From JALZMG01 sp963739975 (GTDB lineage Bacteria; Actinomycetota; Acidimicrobiia; Acidimicrobiales; Ilumatobacteraceae): a stretch of 64,000 bases of DNA. The position numbers and the translations under genes were made by a program. The DNA lies in the NCBI GenBank assembly GCA_963739975.1, contig CAVUCK010000014.1, positions 167,791 through 231,790 on the forward strand, written 5' to 3'. This document shows, piece by piece, positions 51,753 to 61,203 of this stretch (its first letter is position 1; the number at the start of each line of letters is the position of its first letter). Under the pieces are notes generated by a model. That model was not told the origin of the DNA. It saw only the letters and a list, made by a program, of their open reading frames with translations, and made no database searches.

Positions 51753-54059
51753 ATGCTCGCATCGCTTGCCCGCGCCTGCGTCCGTCACCGCTGGATCGTC
51801 CTCGGGGCCTGGGTCGCCTTGATGGTGATCATCAACGGCATCGCCAGCTCCGTCGGTCCGGACTACCGCACCGACTTCGTGCTTCCCGACAGCGAGGCGC
51901 GCGAGGTGCAGGACCTCCTCGAGGCCAACAACCCGGAGCGGGCCGGCTTCTCGTCCCAGATCGTCGTCCGCGCCGACCAGGGAGTCGACGACCCCGCAGT
52001 GCAAGCGTCCCTCCAATCGCTGATGGACTTCTCCGCCGAGCAGGAGGGAGTGCAGGTCACCAGCCCGTACGACAACCCCCAGCAGATCAGCCAGAGCGGC
52101 ACGATCGCCTTCGCCCAACTCGACGTGACCGATCGTGGCTTCGAAGACGCCACCGAGCTCGGCAACACGATCGAGGAGTTCGGCGCCGCCCAGTCAGTCC
52201 CCCCTGGCGTTCAGATCGAGTACGGCGGTGACCTGTTCGGCGAGTTCGAGCTGCCCGAGAGCGAGATCCTCGGCGTCATCGCCGCCGTCATCATCCTGAT
52301 CCTCGCGTTCGGGTCGGTGCTGGCGATGGGGCTCCCGATCGGCACGGCGCTGTTCGGACTCGGCATCGCCTCGGCGATCGTGTCGCTGGCGAGTCACGTG
52401 ATCACCATGCCGGACTTCACCACGGCGATGGTCGCCATGATCGGCCTCGGTGTGGGGATCGACTACGCGCTGTTCATCGTCACCCGGTATCGCGAGGGTT
52501 TGCGGCTCGGCCTCTCGGTCGAGGAGTCCGTGGTCGAGTCGATGGACACCAGTGGCCGCGCCGTGCTGTTCGCCGGCATCACCGTGATCATCTCGCTGAT
52601 GGGGCTGTTCCTGATCGGCCTCAACTTCGTACAGGGCGTCGCCCTTGCATCCGTGATCGGCGTGCTGTTGATGATCCTCGGCTCGTTGACGTTGCTGCCC
52701 GCCCTGCTCGGCCTCGTCGGCACGCGCATCGACAACACGTCCCGCGCCGCCCTGATCGCCGTGGCGCTCGCCGTGATCGGTGCGCTGGCGGGCTTCATCA
52801 CGGGCCAGGGCGCGTTGTACCTGGCCGGGTTCGGCCTGGCGATCGTGTTCTTCGCCCTGTCGTTCTTCGTCAAGCCACTGCGCACGCTCCTGCCGCATCG
52901 CGCCGAGCGAGCGAAGGAGCAGCGCTTCTGGTACCGCTGGAGCCGGTTGATCCAGCGCCGGCCCTGGCCGAGCGCGCTCGGCGCCGCTGGGCTACTGGTG
53001 CTGCTGGCCATCCCGCTGTTCTCGATCCGACTCGGTTTTGGGGACCTCGGCAATGTGTCCGAGGACAAGACCGTTCGCCGGGCCTACGACCTCCTCGCCG
53101 AGGGCTTCGGCCCCGGGTTCAACGGTCCGATGATCATCTCGGTCGAGGGCGCCGCCGTCACGGATCAGGCCGCGCTCGGGCAGTTCGTGGGCGCCATCGA
53201 CGCGACGGAGAACGTCGCCGCCGCCTACCCCACCCCGATCAACGACAGCCTGGCCCTCGTCATCGCCTACCCGGAGAGCGCACCGCAGGACGAGGCCACC
53301 ACGACCCTCGTCAACACGCTGCGCGACGACGTGATCCCGCAATCGGGCGTCGACGCCAAGGTCGGCGGGCTGACCGCCGCCTCGACCGACTTCTCCGAGT
53401 TCCTCGGTGGACGCATGCCGATCCTGATCGGTGTCGTCCTGCTGCTCAGCTTCATCCTGCTGATGGCGGTGTTCCGCAGCTTGCTGGTGCCGCTGAAGGC
53501 CGTCGTGATGAACCTGCTGTCGATCGGCGCTGCCTACGGCGTGCTGGTCGCCATCTTCCAGTGGGGCTGGGGCATGCAGTTGATCGGTGTGGATCGGGCC
53601 GGGCCGATCGAGGCGTGGGTCCCGATGTTCCTGTTCGCCATCGTCTTCGGCCTGTCGATGGACTACGAGGTGTTCCTCCTGTCGCGGATCAAGGAGGAGT
53701 ACGACCGCACCAAGAACAACGAGCTCGCCGTGGCCGATGGCTTGGCCGCCACGGCTCGGGTGATCACGGCGGCCGCCCTGATCATGTTCTGCGTGTTCGG
53801 CGCGTTCGTGCTCGGCGACGACCGTCAGCTCAAGCTGTTCGGCCTCGGCTTGGCGATCGCGGTGCTGATCGATGCGACGGTGGTGCGCATGGTCCTCGTC
53901 CCCTCGACCATGGAGCTCCTCGGTGACCGCAACTGGTGGCTGCCACGGTGGCTCGGCAAGGTGCTGCCGAAGATCAACGTCGAGGGCCAGCACCACATCG
54001 CGCCGGTGCCGGCCTCCGAGCTCGAAGAGCAGGAGGAGCGCGAGCGCGAGCTGGTCTAG
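51753..54059 (+). CDS. MMPL/RND-family membrane transporter
   Basis: The 768-residue protein has the MMPL pattern of two repeats: one helix (WIVLGAWVALMVIINGIA), a large extracytoplasmic domain, then a block of helices, twice. Proton-relay regions are MIGLGVGIDYALFIVTRYRE in the first half and FGLSMDYEVFLLSRIKEEY in the second. The C-terminal tail is short and acidic. Relatives export lipids, siderophores or drugs using the proton gradient. No lipid-synthesis gene is adjacent, so the cargo is unknown. A perfect hairpin follows its stop. Confidence 0.92.
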   Translation: MLASLARACVRHRWIVLGAWVALMVIINGIASSVGPDYRTDFVLPDSEAREVQDLLEANNPERAGFSSQIVVRADQGVDDPAVQASLQSLMDFSAEQEGVQVTSPYDNPQQISQSGTIAFAQLDVTDRGFEDATELGNTIEEFGAAQSVPPGVQIEYGGDLFGEFELPESEILGVIAAVIILILAFGSVLAMGLPIGTALFGLGIASAIVSLASHVITMPDFTTAMVAMIGLGVGIDYALFIVTRYREGLRLGLSVEESVVESMDTSGRAVLFAGITVIISLMGLFLIGLNFVQGVALASVIGVLLMILGSLTLLPALLGLVGTRIDNTSRAALIAVALAVIGALAGFITGQGALYLAGFGLAIVFFALSFFVKPLRTLLPHRAERAKEQRFWYRWSRLIQRRPWPSALGAAGLLVLLAIPLFSIRLGFGDLGNVSEDKTVRRAYDLLAEGFGPGFNGPMIISVEGAAVTDQAALGQFVGAIDATENVAAAYPTPINDSLALVIAYPESAPQDEATTTLVNTLRDDVIPQSGVDAKVGGLTAASTDFSEFLGGRMPILIGVVLLLSFILLMAVFRSLLVPLKAVVMNLLSIGAAYGVLVAIFQWGWGMQLIGVDRAGPIEAWVPMFLFAIVFGLSMDYEVFLLSRIKEEYDRTKNNELAVADGLAATARVITAAALIMFCVFGAFVLGDDRQLKLFGLGLAIAVLIDATVVRMVLVPSTMELLGDRNWWLPRWLGKVLPKINVEGQHHIAPVPASELEEQEERERELV

Positions 54060-54061
54060 AG

Positions 54062-54113
54062 CGTTTAGGTCCGGATTTTGGTCACCGAGGTAACCAAAAT
54101 CCGGACGTAAACG
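54062..54113. terminator. Long near-perfect hairpin between convergent genes
   Basis: GTCCGGATTTTGGT at 54069-54082 and ACCAAAATCCGGAC at 54093-54106 pair perfectly over 14 bases. After one G-G mismatch, CGTTTA (54062-54067) and TAAACG (54108-54113) extend the stem by six more pairs. The loop is ten bases. It lies between the ends of the MMPL gene and the leftward small gene, so it probably stops transcription from both sides. Confidence 0.75.
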
Positions 54114-54121
54114 GGTGGTCG

Positions 54122-54403
54122 TCAGTCGACGGTCAGGTTCCCCTTGCTGGTCATCCCAAGGGGAGCCTTGTACCCCACGGTCGTGCCGTCGGGACCGACG
54201 TCGACGCTGGCGCTCGCCTTGCCGGCGTCGCGCCCCATGTAGCGGAAGTGCGCCTCCACGGTGTGGGCACCCGGTGCCACGTCGATGTCGACGGAGCCGC
54301 CCCACTCCACCGACCGCTCCTCGCCGTCGACGGCGACGGTCAGCGGCTTCCTGATCAGGAACTGCGTGGCGCCCTTCTTTGCCGTCACCGTCAGCTTCGC
54401 CAT
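54122..54403 (-). CDS. Small unknown beta-rich protein
   Basis: The 93-residue protein starts at ATG 54403 with AKLTVTAKKGATQFLIRKP. It then alternates short polar strands such as LTVAVDGEERSVEWGG and HTVEAHFRYMGRDAGK, suggesting an all-beta fold like an Ig-type or carbohydrate-binding domain. It has no signal peptide or membrane segment. I do not recognise the family. It is divergent from the topoisomerase gene and ends at the long hairpin. Confidence 0.65.
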   Translation of the reverse strand: MAKLTVTAKKGATQFLIRKPLTVAVDGEERSVEWGGSVDIDVAPGAHTVEAHFRYMGRDAGKASASVDVGPDGTTVGYKAPLGMTSKGNLTVD

Positions 54404-54537
54404 CTGCCTCGATCCTCCTCGGATTCCGTCGTCGCGACGCTCGGCGACGACCCGGCCGGACATGATGACAGCACCAAACCTCGGCACCGCGAATCCGCAT
54501 TGCAGGTGGCGAACGCGACGAGCGACGACATGATGCC

Positions 54538-54566
54538 TTGACACGGATCCCGCTTTCCCGTAGCGA
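54538..54566 (+). promoter_or_regulatory. Promoter of the topA-tmk-holB operon
   Basis: TTGACA at 54538-54543 matches the -35 consensus fully. After a 17-base spacer, TAGCGA at 54561-54566 fits the -10 position. The TopA start codon follows nine bases later, so the transcript would be leaderless or nearly so. GAAAGG just upstream of the ATG may belong to the -10 region as much as to a ribosome binding site. Confidence 0.6.
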
Positions 54567-54575
54567 AAGGGCCGC

Positions 54576-57218
54576 ATGGCCAAGCCCCTGGTCGTCGTCG
54601 AGTCCCCGGCGAAGGCCAAGACGATCTCCAAGTTCCTCGGCGACGCCTTCGACGTGCGCGCCTCCATCGGCCACGTCGCCGACCTGCCGTCCAAGGGGTT
54701 GGCAGTCGACGTCGACAACGGCTTCAAGCCGACGTACGAGCTGACCGAGCGCGGCCGCCAGGTCGTCAAGGACCTGCGGGCGGCGCTGAAGGGTGCCAGC
54801 GAGCTGTACCTGGCCACGGACGAGGACCGCGAGGGCGAGGCGATCAGCTGGCACCTGCTCGAACAGCTCAAGCCGCGGGTCCCGGTGAAGCGGATGGTCT
54901 TCCACGAGATCACGGCATCGGCCATCGACCACGCGGTGAACAACCCGCGGGGCATCGACTACGGCCTGGTCGACGCTGCCGAGACGCGCCGCATCCTCGA
55001 CCGTCTCTACGGCTACGAGGTGTCGCCGGTGCTGTGGCGGCGGGTCAACCGCGGACTGTCGGCCGGCCGCGTGCAGAGCCCGTCGATCCGGCTGATCGTG
55101 CAGCGCGAGCGAGAGCGCATCGCCTTCGTCAGCGCCGGCTACTGGGACCTGGAGCTGACGACGGCCACCAGCCCGTCGTTCACCGCCGACCTCGTCGCCG
55201 TCGATGGCGCCCGGGTGGCCACCGGCAAGGACTTCGACGCCTCCGGGACGGCCGGCGGCTCCGTCGTCGTGCTCGACGAGGCCCGGGCCACGGCGCTGGC
55301 CGACGGGCTCGACGGCGCCGACTTCCGGGTCCGCTCGGTCGAGGAGAAGCCGTACCGGTCGCGACCTCAGGCGCCGTTCATGACCAGCACGCTGCAGCAG
55401 GAGGGCGGGCGTCGCCTGCGCCTCTCGTCGTCGCAGGTGATGCGCGTCGCCCAGGGCCTGTACGAGCGCGGCTTCATCACGTACATGCGCACGGACAACG
55501 TCGTGCTGTCGACCGAGGCGCTCGACGCCGTGCGGGCCGAGATCACGCGCGAGTACGGGCCACCGTTCCTGTCCCCGCAGCCGAAGCAGTACGCCTCGAA
55601 GGTCAAGAACGCCCAGGAGGCCCACGAGGCGATCCGCCCGACCACGCCGCTGCGCTCGCCCGATCGCGTCGCCGCCGAGCTGAACGGGCAGGAGCGCTCG
55701 CTGTACCGGCTGATCTGGCAGCGCACGCTGGCGTCGCAGATGGCCGACGCCGTCGGCACGACGGTCACCGTCCGCCTGGGCGCCCGGTCCAGCGACGGCA
55801 CCGACGCCGAGTTCAGCGCCTCCGGCACCACGATCACGTTCCCCGGCTACCGGCAGGTCTACGTCGAGTCGCGTGAGGACGCTGGCGGCGAGCGGGAGGC
55901 CCTGCTGCCGCCGCTCACCGACGGTGACCGCGTCGACGTGGCCAGTCTGGAGGCGCGCGGCCACACGACGTCGCCGCCGGCGCGCTACACCGAGGCCTCC
56001 CTGATCAAGCGTCTGGAGGAGCTGGGCATCGGCCGACCGTCGACGTGGGCGTCGATCATCCAGACGATCCAGGACCGGGGATACGTCTGGAAGAAGGGTC
56101 AGGCCCTCGTGCCGACGTGGACTGCCTTCTCGGTCGTCAACCTGATGGAGCAGCACTTCGACGACCTCGTCGACTACGAGTTCACGGCCCGGGTGGAGAC
56201 CGACCTCGACGCCATCGCCGCCGGCGAACGCCAGAAGGACCAGTGGCTGCACTCGTTCTACTTCGGAGACGAGGCACTGCCCGGCCTGAAGCGGCTGGTC
56301 GAGGAGAACCTCGACGAGATCGATGCGGCGTCGATCAACACGTTCCGCCTCGGCGACGACCCGGACGGCAACGAGGTCGTCGTCAAGCCGGGGCGCTACG
56401 GCCCGTACGTCAAGCGCGGTGACGACACTGCTGGCGTGCCGGACGACCTGGCGCCCGACGAGCTGACGCTGGCCAAGGCGTTGGAACTGCTGGCGGCGCC
56501 GAAGTCCGACCAGCCGATCGGCGAGCTCGACGGCTACCCCGTCTTCGCCAAGAACGGGCGCTACGGGCCATACGTGCAATGGGGCGCGGCCGATGACCTG
56601 CCGCCGGGCATGGAGAAGCCGAAGATGTCGAGCCTCTTCAAGACGATGATCCTGGAGCGGATCACGATGGACGAGGCCGAGGCGTTGCTGTCGCTGCCCC
56701 GCACGCTCGGCGCCGATCCGGCCGACGACGTGCCGATCGTCGCCAGCAACGGGCGCTACGGCCCGTACGTGCAGAAGGATCGCGACTTTCGGAGCCTCGA
56801 CAACGAGGACCAGCTGTTCACGGTCACCCTCGACGACGCCCTGCGGATCTTCAGCCAGCCGAAGGTGTACCGCCGCGGCGGCCAGAACCTCGCCGCCAAG
56901 GGGCCGCTGCGCGAGTTCGGCACCGACCCGGTGAGCGACCGCCCGGTCGTGGCGCGCGACGGCAGGTTCGGGGTGTACGTCACCGACGGGGAGACCAACG
57001 CCTCGATCGGTCGTGGCGACCGCATCGAGGAGATGCTCCCGGAGCGGGCGTACGAATTGCTCGCCGTCCGCCGCGAGTACGTCAGCGCCAAGGGCGGCGC
57101 GACCAAGACGCGCAAGAAGTCGCCGGCCAAGAAGAAGGCCCCGGCGAAGAAGAAGGCGGCCGCCAAGAGATCCGGCGCCAAGAAGGCGGCGGGCCCTTCG
57201 ACCGCCCGGCCGCGTTGA
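54576..57218 (+). CDS. topA: DNA topoisomerase I
   Basis: This 880-residue type IA topoisomerase relaxes negative supercoils. The TOPRIM domain opens with KPLVVVESPAKAKTISKFL and has the acidic ATDEDREGEAISWHL. SAGRVQSPSIRLI follows, and GFITYMRTDN carries the catalytic Tyr at about residue 303. The C-terminal part contains repeats of the KNGRYGPYVQ type in place of zinc fingers, then a Lys/Ala-rich tail (KKSPAKKKAPAKKKAAAK), as in actinobacterial TopA. It heads an operon with Tmk and HolB, the usual actinobacterial order. Confidence 0.97.
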   Translation: MAKPLVVVESPAKAKTISKFLGDAFDVRASIGHVADLPSKGLAVDVDNGFKPTYELTERGRQVVKDLRAALKGASELYLATDEDREGEAISWHLLEQLKPRVPVKRMVFHEITASAIDHAVNNPRGIDYGLVDAAETRRILDRLYGYEVSPVLWRRVNRGLSAGRVQSPSIRLIVQRERERIAFVSAGYWDLELTTATSPSFTADLVAVDGARVATGKDFDASGTAGGSVVVLDEARATALADGLDGADFRVRSVEEKPYRSRPQAPFMTSTLQQEGGRRLRLSSSQVMRVAQGLYERGFITYMRTDNVVLSTEALDAVRAEITREYGPPFLSPQPKQYASKVKNAQEAHEAIRPTTPLRSPDRVAAELNGQERSLYRLIWQRTLASQMADAVGTTVTVRLGARSSDGTDAEFSASGTTITFPGYRQVYVESREDAGGEREALLPPLTDGDRVDVASLEARGHTTSPPARYTEASLIKRLEELGIGRPSTWASIIQTIQDRGYVWKKGQALVPTWTAFSVVNLMEQHFDDLVDYEFTARVETDLDAIAAGERQKDQWLHSFYFGDEALPGLKRLVEENLDEIDAASINTFRLGDDPDGNEVVVKPGRYGPYVKRGDDTAGVPDDLAPDELTLAKALELLAAPKSDQPIGELDGYPVFAKNGRYGPYVQWGAADDLPPGMEKPKMSSLFKTMILERITMDEAEALLSLPRTLGADPADDVPIVASNGRYGPYVQKDRDFRSLDNEDQLFTVTLDDALRIFSQPKVYRRGGQNLAAKGPLREFGTDPVSDRPVVARDGRFGVYVTDGETNASIGRGDRIEEMLPERAYELLAVRREYVSAKGGATKTRKKSPAKKKAPAKKKAAAKRSGAKKAAGPSTARPR

Positions 57219-57811
57219 CCGCCGTCCGCTACGTCGCGCTCGAGGGCGCGGAGGGCTCAGGCAAGAGCACCCACGCAGCACGACTGGCGACCAGCCTCGA
57301 CGCGCTCCTGACCCACGAGACCGGCGGCACTGCGGTCGGTGCTCGTCTGCGTCAGATCCTCCACGACGTCGACATCGTCGATCTCGATGACCGCGCCGAG
57401 GCGCTGATCATCGCCGCCGACCGCGCCCAGCACATCGCCCGGGTCGTCCGCCCGGCGTTGGACGCCGGGCGCTGCGTCGTCAGTGATCGCACCGTCTACT
57501 CGACCCTGGCGTACCAGGGCTACGGCCGCCAGTTGGACCTCGCCGAGCTGCGCCGGCTGAACGACTGGGCCGTGGAGGGCCTGTGGCCCGACCGGGTCGT
57601 GCTGCTCGACGCACCGCTCGACGTGCTGACGGCGCGGCTGCGCAGCCGCGAGCTCGACCGGTTCGAGCGGGCCGGCGCCGAGTTCCACCGGCGCGTCGTC
57701 GAGGGGTTCCGGGCGATGGCCAACGCCGACCCCGCGCGCTGGACGGTGGTCGATGCCACCCGGTCGCACGACGAGGTTGCGGCCGAGGTCCTGCGGGCGG
57801 TGTCGGCATGA
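57215..57811 (+). CDS. tmk: Thymidylate kinase
   Basis: The 198-residue dTMP kinase makes dTDP for DNA synthesis. It has the P-loop ALEGAEGSGKSTHAA, SDRTVYSTLAYQGYGR with the DR motif, and VLLDAPLDVLTARL. The only plausible start near the P-loop is TTG 57215, overlapping the TopA stop as TTGA. Its own stop overlaps the start of HolB. The lid region (RSRELDRFE) is short. Confidence 0.93.
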   Translation: MTAVRYVALEGAEGSGKSTHAARLATSLDALLTHETGGTAVGARLRQILHDVDIVDLDDRAEALIIAADRAQHIARVVRPALDAGRCVVSDRTVYSTLAYQGYGRQLDLAELRRLNDWAVEGLWPDRVVLLDAPLDVLTARLRSRELDRFERAGAEFHRRVVEGFRAMANADPARWTVVDATRSHDEVAAEVLRAVSA

Positions 57812-58875
57812 AGGCGGCGACCGATCTGTACGTCGAGGTGGTCGGGCAGGACCGCGCCGTGCACCAGTTGCGCCGGGCGGCAGCAGCGCCGGTGCACGCC
57901 TACCTGCTCGTCGGCCCGCCCGGGTCGACCAAGGACGAGGCGGCACGGGCCTTCGCCGCCGAGCTGCTCGGTGATCACGCCGCTCGCGACGACCGGTTGG
58001 CCTTGGCCGGCGAGCACCCCGACGTCCGGGAGGTGATTCGCACCGGACCCGCCATCTCGGCGGAGCAGGCCCGGGACGTCGTCCGGCTCGCCTCGCTGGC
58101 CCCCGTCGAGGGCGACCGCAAGGTGCTGATCCTCCACGAGCTCCACTTGCTGCGGCCGGAGGGCGCGGCCATGTTGCTGAAGACGATCGAGGAGCCGCCG
58201 CCGTCGACGTACTTCATCGTGCTGGCCGACTTCGTGCCGCCCGACCTGGCGACCGTCGCCTCACGTTGCGTGCGGATCGAGTTCCGCTCGATCCCCGACG
58301 CGCTGCTCGCCGATCGGCTGCTCGCCGAGGGCGTCGACGCGACGGCTGCGGTGACGGCGGCGGCTGCCGCCGGCGGCGACCTGGCGCGCGCCCGCATCCT
58401 CGCCGGTGACCCGGCGCTGTCCGCCCGCCGGGACGCGTTCTCATCCATCCCCCGGCGGCTCGACGGGACCGGGGCGACGGTGGTCCGACTGACGGCGGAG
58501 GTCCTCGACCTGATCGAGCAGGCCGCCGCGCCGCTCGCCGAACGGCAGGGGGCGGAGTCAGCCGAGCTCGACGCTCGGGCCGAGCGGTTCGGTGAGCGAG
58601 GCAGTGGGCGCAAGCAGCTGGAGGAGCGTCACCGCCGTGAGCTGCGCCGGCATCGTGTCGATGAGTTGCGCAGCGGGCTCGGCGCGCTGGCCGGGACGTA
58701 CCGCGACCTGCTCGTGGCCGGCGTCGACCCCGGCCACGGGCACGCCGACACGTTCGCCAGCGCCGTCGATCGCATCCACGCCGCGCTCGAGGCCCTGGAG
58801 CGCAACCCCAACGAGCCACTGCTCCTGCAGTCGCTGCTGTGGTCGCTCCCGGCCGCGCCGGCGGCGCGGGGTTAG
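57808..58875 (+). CDS. holB: DNA polymerase III delta' subunit (HolB)
   Basis: The 355-residue clamp-loader subunit has an AAA+ domain with a degenerate Walker A (LLVGPPGSTKDEAAR, Thr-Lys without the usual GKT). It also has REVIRTGPAISAEQARDVV, the sensor region LLRPEGAAMLLKTIEEPPP, and a basic helical C-terminal domain. The degenerate P-loop agrees with a delta' subunit, which does not hydrolyse ATP. ATGA coupling to tmk is typical. Its stop overlaps the convergent AI-2E gene by four bases. Confidence 0.9.
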   Translation: MKAATDLYVEVVGQDRAVHQLRRAAAAPVHAYLLVGPPGSTKDEAARAFAAELLGDHAARDDRLALAGEHPDVREVIRTGPAISAEQARDVVRLASLAPVEGDRKVLILHELHLLRPEGAAMLLKTIEEPPPSTYFIVLADFVPPDLATVASRCVRIEFRSIPDALLADRLLAEGVDATAAVTAAAAAGGDLARARILAGDPALSARRDAFSSIPRRLDGTGATVVRLTAEVLDLIEQAAAPLAERQGAESAELDARAERFGERGSGRKQLEERHRRELRRHRVDELRSGLGALAGTYRDLLVAGVDPGHGHADTFASAVDRIHAALEALERNPNEPLLLQSLLWSLPAAPAARG

Positions 58876-59927
58876 GCCGCTTCGAGCGGGAGCGATGGTG
58901 CTGCCGGCTCGGACGAGTCGCCGAGCTCGTCCAACGCAGCAGTCCCGATGACGGCCAACGCGACGGCGTAGACCGCTCCGCCGACGCCGTACAGCTCGAA
59001 CCCGAGGAGACCGGCGACGACCGGGACGATCGAGCCGAGGCGCAACGTGTGGCGATCCACGCGTGGTCGAACCAGCAGCGCTTCGGCGGTCTGCAGGACG
59101 AGCAGTGTGATGAGCACTACGCCGCCGTCCTCCCAGCCGTCGAGACCGAACGCCACCAGCAGGGCCGGCGTGCCACCGACGAGCACGCCGACGAGGGGCA
59201 CCACCGTCAAGGCGCCGACGACGAAGCTGAGGCTGAGCGCGGCCTGCAGTCCGATCGTGTTGAACACCAGCCAGCAGATCACGGTGTTCACGACGCCGTG
59301 GGCGATCGCCGTCAGCAGGTACGCCTGGCTGCGCCTGGCCGCGCCGCTGACGACCTGGCGCATGCGGGCCCGCTTCCGTTCGGCGAACTGGTCGATGAAG
59401 GACGAGATGTATCGCCGCCCGTACCCGAGGATGAAGAGCATCAGGATTCCGGTCACCAGGTAGGTGGGGACCGTCTCCGATGCCGCCGAGAGCGCGTCCG
59501 AGCGGACCCGATCGTCGAGCTCCTCGACGAAGGTCCGCACCCGCTCCTCGACGCCGATCTCGACAGCCCACTGGAACTGCTCTTCGAGTCCCGCCGCCGC
59601 CGCGGGCGCCGTCGTCCGCAGGTCGTCGAGCGAATCGACCACATCGTTGGCCAGCCCGATGACGAGACCGGCGACCACGAGCACCATCGCCAGCAGCACG
59701 GCGATCACGCTGATCCAGCGGGGCAGGAAGCGATCGACGAACCCGACGAGCGGGTCGATCAGCATCGCCACGACCGAGCAGGCGACCACCCAGCCGATGG
59801 TGGTGTGGGCGACCTCGAAGGCGTCGCGCAGCAGGATGGCGGCGAAGACCGCGCCGACGAGGATGACGATCGACGTCGGCGTGACCAGCGAGCGCCGCAC
59901 CCGCGGCTCGAAGACTTGGTCGCTCAC
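58872..59927 (-). CDS. AI-2E family transporter (PerM-like)
   Basis: The protein of about 351 residues has eight predicted helices with the AI-2E layout. It opens with paired N-terminal helices (VILVGAVFAAILL, VACSVVAMLIDPLV), then the amphipathic middle (DVVDSLDDLRTTAPAAAAG), and ends with the late helices FVVGALTVVPLVGVLVGG. I chose the GTG at 59927; an ATG at 59951 is possible. It is divergent from another family member that starts 49 bases away. No quorum-signal gene is present, so transport of AI-2 is not implied. Confidence 0.87.
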   Translation of the reverse strand: MSDQVFEPRVRRSLVTPTSIVILVGAVFAAILLRDAFEVAHTTIGWVVACSVVAMLIDPLVGFVDRFLPRWISVIAVLLAMVLVVAGLVIGLANDVVDSLDDLRTTAPAAAAGLEEQFQWAVEIGVEERVRTFVEELDDRVRSDALSAASETVPTYLVTGILMLFILGYGRRYISSFIDQFAERKRARMRQVVSGAARRSQAYLLTAIAHGVVNTVICWLVFNTIGLQAALSLSFVVGALTVVPLVGVLVGGTPALLVAFGLDGWEDGGVVLITLLVLQTAEALLVRPRVDRHTLRLGSIVPVVAGLLGFELYGVGGAVYAVALAVIGTAALDELGDSSEPAAPSLPLEAA

Positions 59928-59976
59928 GTGCCGACGGTACCGCTCCGGCACCCGGCCGGCCTGCCATCATCGACGC

Positions 59977-61092
59977 GTGGACCAGGCGCCAGGTGCCGAT
60001 GCGGGGCCGGTCCGCATCCAGCTCGACTGGCGCACCGGCGCGTGGGTCGTCGCCGTCGTCCTGGCCGCGCTGACGCTGATCGCGCTCATCGCCAATACCA
60101 CGGTGGTCCTGACGCAGATCGGCATCGGCGTCATCGTCGCCTTGGCCCTCGACCCGTTGGCCGACGCATTTCAGCGGCGATGGCACCTGCCGCGTGTCCT
60201 CACCGTCGCCATGATCGTGGTCAGCGTGCTCGTGCTGGCGGGCCTCCTCGTCATCGTCCTCGGGCCACGGGCCGTCGAGGAGGCCGGGAAGTTCTCGGAG
60301 CAGCTGCCGCGCACGCTGCGGGAGATCGAGGACCTGCCGCTGATCGGCGGATGGGCCCGCGACAACGACCTCGCCCAGCGTGTCCTGGATTGGGTCGAGA
60401 AGCTGCCGCAGCAGTTCACCGACGATCGGATCGCCGACGTGGCGTCCAGCCTCGTCAGCGGCGTCGTCGCCATCGCCGTCGTGAGCATCGTCACGATCGC
60501 CGCGCTGATCGACGGCGAGGAGTTCGTCAACCGGGCCCGCCGACTGCTCCCCGCGGCCCAACGGCCCCAGGCCGACCGGATCGGCCGGGTGATGTACCAC
60601 ACCATCGGGCGCTACTTCGGTGGGTCGATCGCCGTCGCCTTCCTGCACGGCATCTACGTCCTCGCCCTCGGGTTGGTGCTCGGCGTGCCGCTGGCGCCGC
60701 TGGCGGCGGTGTGGGCGGCGATCACGAGCATGATCCCGCAGATCGGCGGGTTCCTCGGCGGAACGTTCTTCACGCTGCTGGCGGCGACGCAGGGCGCCTC
60801 GACCGGGATCATCGGTGCGGTCGGGTTCGTGGCGTACATGACGACCGAGAACAACCTGATCCAGCCGGCCGTGGTCGGCAAGTCGGTCGACCTGACCCCG
60901 CCGACCACGATGATCGCCGCGTTCGCCGGCGCTGCAGTCGCCGGCGTCCCCGGCGCCCTCGTCGCCACCCCGCTGGTCGGCGCGATGAAGCAGATCTACC
61001 TCGAGGCCCGAGGGATGACCAAGGACGACCCCGAGGCCGGCCTGGGCTTCCTGGCCCGCCTGCGCAACGTGTTCAAGCGCAAGAAGGGCTGA
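59977..61092 (+). CDS. AI-2E family transporter (PerM-like)
   Basis: From GTG 59977 the 371-residue protein shows the same fold as its divergent neighbour: two early helices, the amphipathic region (EEAGKFSEQLPRTLREIED), then ITSMIPQIGGFLGGTFFTL and YMTTENNLIQPAVVGKSVD, the family's most conserved segment. A basic tail (VFKRKKG) ends the protein. The two copies are clearly paralogous but far diverged. tRNA-Thr follows 32 bases after the stop. Confidence 0.88.
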   Translation: MDQAPGADAGPVRIQLDWRTGAWVVAVVLAALTLIALIANTTVVLTQIGIGVIVALALDPLADAFQRRWHLPRVLTVAMIVVSVLVLAGLLVIVLGPRAVEEAGKFSEQLPRTLREIEDLPLIGGWARDNDLAQRVLDWVEKLPQQFTDDRIADVASSLVSGVVAIAVVSIVTIAALIDGEEFVNRARRLLPAAQRPQADRIGRVMYHTIGRYFGGSIAVAFLHGIYVLALGLVLGVPLAPLAAVWAAITSMIPQIGGFLGGTFFTLLAATQGASTGIIGAVGFVAYMTTENNLIQPAVVGKSVDLTPPTTMIAAFAGAAVAGVPGALVATPLVGAMKQIYLEARGMTKDDPEAGLGFLARLRNVFKRKKG

Positions 61093-61124
61093 ACCGAGCC
61101 GTCGCTACACTGCGTCGCCCACAC

Positions 61125-61197
61125 GCCCAGATAGCTCAGTCGGTAGAGCAACGCACTCGTAATGCGTAGGTCGTGGGTTCGATTCCCACTCTGGGCT
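61125..61197 (+). tRNA. tRNA-Thr (anticodon CGU)
   Basis: The 73-base gene has the acceptor pair GCCCAGA/TCTGGGC, the D arm GCTC-AGTCGGTA-GAGC, the anticodon arm CGCAC-TCGTAA-style loop CTCGTAA with anticodon CGU, and the T arm GTGGG-TTCGATT-CCCAC. No CCA is encoded. A phage-type integrase remnant begins seven bases after the gene, which suggests the 3' end served as an attachment site. Confidence 0.95.
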
Positions 61198-61203
61198 CTG
61201 CAA

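Noticed and set aside
52992..57281. A 1429-codon open frame on the minus strand opposite the MMPL and TopA genes
   Set aside because: It is Arg/Gly-rich with no recognisable domain and lies antisense to two clear genes; long antisense frames are expected at this GC content.
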